From the NCBI GenBank assembly GCA_046539045.1, contig JBKHHU010000064.1, forward strand, positions 1-15,510: a stretch of 15,510 nucleotides of DNA, given 5' to 3'. The position numbers were made by a program, and so were the translations under genes. The notes under the pieces are model-generated. The model saw only the letters and a program-made list of their open reading frames with translations. It was not told the origin of the DNA and ran no database searches. This DNA comes from JBKHHU01 sp046539045. GTDB lineage: Bacteria > Planctomycetota > Phycisphaerae > SM23-33. This document shows, one piece after another, positions 13,735 to 15,510 of the stretch (position 1 is the stretch's first letter; every line of letters begins with the position of its first letter).

Positions 13735-13766
13735 CCGCTTAACGCTTCATATCAGGAGTTGGTTCG

Positions 13767-14900
13767 ATGATTAAGAACCGTCTGTTGACCCCGGGACCGA
13801 CCGACGTCCCACCGGAAGTCCTCAACGAGATGGCCAAGCCGATGTTCCACCACCGGACCCCGCAGTTCCGGGAAATGTTCGCTTCGGTCAACGAAGGACT
13901 TAAGAAGATCTTCCGCACCAGGAACGATATCCTCACGATCGCCGGATCGGGAACCGCCGGGATGGAAGCTGCCATCGCCTGCGCCTGTCCGCGCGATAAG
14001 AAGGTTCTCGTCTCCAACGGAGGCAAATTCGGCGAACGCTGGGTCAAGATCGCCAAGGTCTACGGCCTGGACGTCGACGAAGTCGAACTGGAATGGGGCA
14101 CCGCGCTCCAGCCGGAAACGGTCAAGGAAAAGCTCGCGACCGGTGAATACGGTGCCGTCATCACCGTCTACAGCGAAACCTCCACCGCCACCGCCTGCGA
14201 CCTGAAGGCCATCGGCGAGGTCGTGAGAGAAACCGACGCGATCCTCATCGCCGACTGCATCACCGCCTGCGGCACGCTCCCGCTGGAAACCGATGCCTGG
14301 GGCATCGATATCGTCGGTTCCGGCAGCCAGAAGGCGTTCATGCTGCCTCCGGGGCTGGCGTTCCTCTCGGTCAGTGACAAAGCCTGGGCCAAGATCGACC
14401 AGATCGACGCCCCGGCCTTCTATCTGAACCTCAAGGCCTACCGCAAGAGCCTGGCCAAGAACGACACGCCGTACACCGGCCCGGTCTCCCTCATCCGCGG
14501 GCTGAAGGTCGCCGTGGACATGCTCAACGACATCGGCATCGAGACCGTCTGGAAACGCACCGCGATCCTCGCAAAGGCGCTGCGCGAAGCAGCCCCCGCG
14601 CTGAAGATGAAGGTCTTCTCCCAGCAGCCCAGCGATTCTGTCACCGGCCTGCTGTTCCCGGAGGGGCTGGACGACAGCTTCCGCAGCGAGTTGAAGAGCA
14701 AGTACGGCCTGAGCATCGCCGGCGGGCAGAACGAGCTGAAAGGCAAGCTCTGCCGCATCTCCCACATGGGATACGTCGATCCGCTCGAGACCATCGGCAT
14801 GATCGCCGCGATGGAGTTCGTCCTCGTCGACAAGGGCGTGGACGTCGAAATCGGATCCGCCGTCGCCGCCGCGACCAAGGTCCTCAAGGACTGGGAATAG
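13767..14900 (+). CDS. Class V PLP-dependent aminotransferase, probable serine-pathway enzyme
   Basis: A 377-residue fold-type I aminotransferase of the alanine-glyoxylate/serine-pyruvate type. It opens with LLTPGPTDVPPEVL, has HHRTPQF, the cofactor-binding loop GSGTAGMEAAI, Asp163 in LIADCITACGT, and the PLP Lys189 in GSGSQKAFMLPPGLAF. The length is as expected. It lies 12 bases before serA, so the likely task is to transaminate 3-phosphohydroxypyruvate to phosphoserine (or hydroxypyruvate to serine), taking the place of classical SerC, which it does not resemble in the N-terminal motif. Class V enzymes doing this job are known from methanogens and some bacteria. Glyoxylate or alanine transamination remains possible. 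ATG 13767 has AGGAG eight bases upstream, and the structured leader before it may regulate the pair. Confidence 0.9.
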   Translation: MIKNRLLTPGPTDVPPEVLNEMAKPMFHHRTPQFREMFASVNEGLKKIFRTRNDILTIAGSGTAGMEAAIACACPRDKKVLVSNGGKFGERWVKIAKVYGLDVDEVELEWGTALQPETVKEKLATGEYGAVITVYSETSTATACDLKAIGEVVRETDAILIADCITACGTLPLETDAWGIDIVGSGSQKAFMLPPGLAFLSVSDKAWAKIDQIDAPAFYLNLKAYRKSLAKNDTPYTGPVSLIRGLKVAVDMLNDIGIETVWKRTAILAKALREAAPALKMKVFSQQPSDSVTGLLFPEGLDDSFRSELKSKYGLSIAGGQNELKGKLCRISHMGYVDPLETIGMIAAMEFVLVDKGVDVEIGSAVAAATKVLKDWE

Positions 14901-14912
14901 GAGGCAGCGACC

Positions 14913-15510
14913 ATGAAAGTTCTCATAGCAGACAAACTCAGTGACGTAGGCATCAACTGGCTCAAGGAGCAGGACGGCGTGGAAGTGACCGTCTCTCCCG
15001 GGCTGGATGACGATGCCTTGATCCAGGCTCTGCAAACCCACGACGGGATGATCGTCCGTTCCGGCTGCAAGGTGCGGGCGAACCATCTGGAAGACCCGGG
15101 CAGCCTGAAGTGCATCGCCCGCGCGGGCGTCGGTGTGGACAACATCGACGTGGACATTGCAACCCAGAAAGGCGTGATCGTCATGAACACGCCCGGCGGG
15201 AATACCGTCTCTACCGCGGAACTGGCGCTGACGCTGATGATGGCGCTGTCCCGGAAGATCGCCCCTGCCGCCGCCTCGCTCGGGAGCGGCGAGTGGAACC
15301 GCAAGGCCTACAAGGGCACGCAGATCGCGGGGAAGACCCTCGGCGTGATCGGCATGGGCCGGATCGGAAGGGCGGTCGCCTCCCGCGCGGTGGGCATGGA
15401 GATGCGCGTGCTCGGGTTCGACCCGTTCTTCGCCGGCACGCCGGATTCGCCCGTCGAGATGGTCAAGGACCTCGAAGAGATCTGCAAGCGGTGCGACTAC
15501 ATCACCGTGC
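14913..15510 (+). CDS. serA: D-3-phosphoglycerate dehydrogenase, 3' end beyond the window
   Basis: The first 199 codons of an NAD-dependent 2-hydroxyacid dehydrogenase that oxidises 3-phosphoglycerate, the first step of serine synthesis. The sequence starts KVLIADKLSDVGINWL and contains RAGVGVDNID with the substrate-binding region, NTPGGNTVSTAELAL, and the nucleotide-binding motif GVIGMGRIG. These are close to family consensus. The catalytic Arg-Glu-His part and any ACT-type regulatory domain lie past 15510 and cannot be judged. ATG 14913 has AGGAGG about eight bases upstream, overlapping the stop of the aminotransferase. The adjacent aminotransferase gene supports serA over other hydroxyacid dehydrogenases. 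Confidence 0.92.
   Translation, partial: MKVLIADKLSDVGINWLKEQDGVEVTVSPGLDDDALIQALQTHDGMIVRSGCKVRANHLEDPGSLKCIARAGVGVDNIDVDIATQKGVIVMNTPGGNTVSTAELALTLMMALSRKIAPAAASLGSGEWNRKAYKGTQIAGKTLGVIGMGRIGRAVASRAVGMEMRVLGFDPFFAGTPDSPVEMVKDLEEICKRCDYITV

Overview
The window reads as ordinary chromosomal DNA of a GC-rich, Gram-negative bacterium with an outer membrane, because it carries an LptF/LptG lipopolysaccharide-export permease pair. The long insertions in LptF and LptG, the GH65 phosphorylase, the small high-GC proteins and the style of intergenic repeats suggest Planctomycetota, perhaps the Phycisphaerae side. That placement is inference; no rRNA or marker phylogeny is available here. No tRNA, rRNA, CRISPR array, insertion sequence, integrase or phage gene was found.

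Layout. Positions 1-181 are a non-coding cluster of small repeats: three tandem 9-mers, a 10-mer repeated at a 14-base period, and two related palindromes in opposite orientation. Positions 324-3026 (+) encode a GH65 glycoside phosphorylase with a degenerate HAD/beta-phosphoglucomutase-like tail. Convergent to it lies a minus-strand operon read from 6393 down to 3036: a TRAP solute-binding lipoprotein (dctP), small membrane subunit (dctQ), large membrane subunit (dctM) and a universal stress protein. Divergent from dctP across a 213-base control region is a 484-residue protein of the L-fucose/L-arabinose isomerase family (6607-8061, +). The three blocks look like a carbohydrate or sugar-acid uptake and processing locus.

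A non-coding stretch of about 500 bases (8062-8566) holds the best sigma70-like promoter in the window (8390-8417) and a structured leader, followed by an 83-residue protein of unknown function. Then come lptF (9058-10812) and lptG (10818-12230), a perfect 14-bp terminator-like hairpin, and an ankyrin-repeat protein with an N-terminal signal and a C-terminal membrane anchor (12477-13349). The last block is a serine-biosynthesis operon: a class V aminotransferase (13767-14900) and a D-3-phosphoglycerate dehydrogenase (serA, from 14913, cut by the window end). It is preceded by a 417-base non-coding region with a promoter candidate and a compact multi-segment stem-loop close to the start codon.

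Nothing here is clearly a new defence or mobile system. The points most worth a second look are the GH65 fusion with a broken HAD tail, the TRAP/Usp/isomerase locus with its lipoprotein binding protein, the structured RNA ahead of the serine genes, the promoter-leader-small-protein unit at 8390-8818, and the palindrome pair at 99-181.
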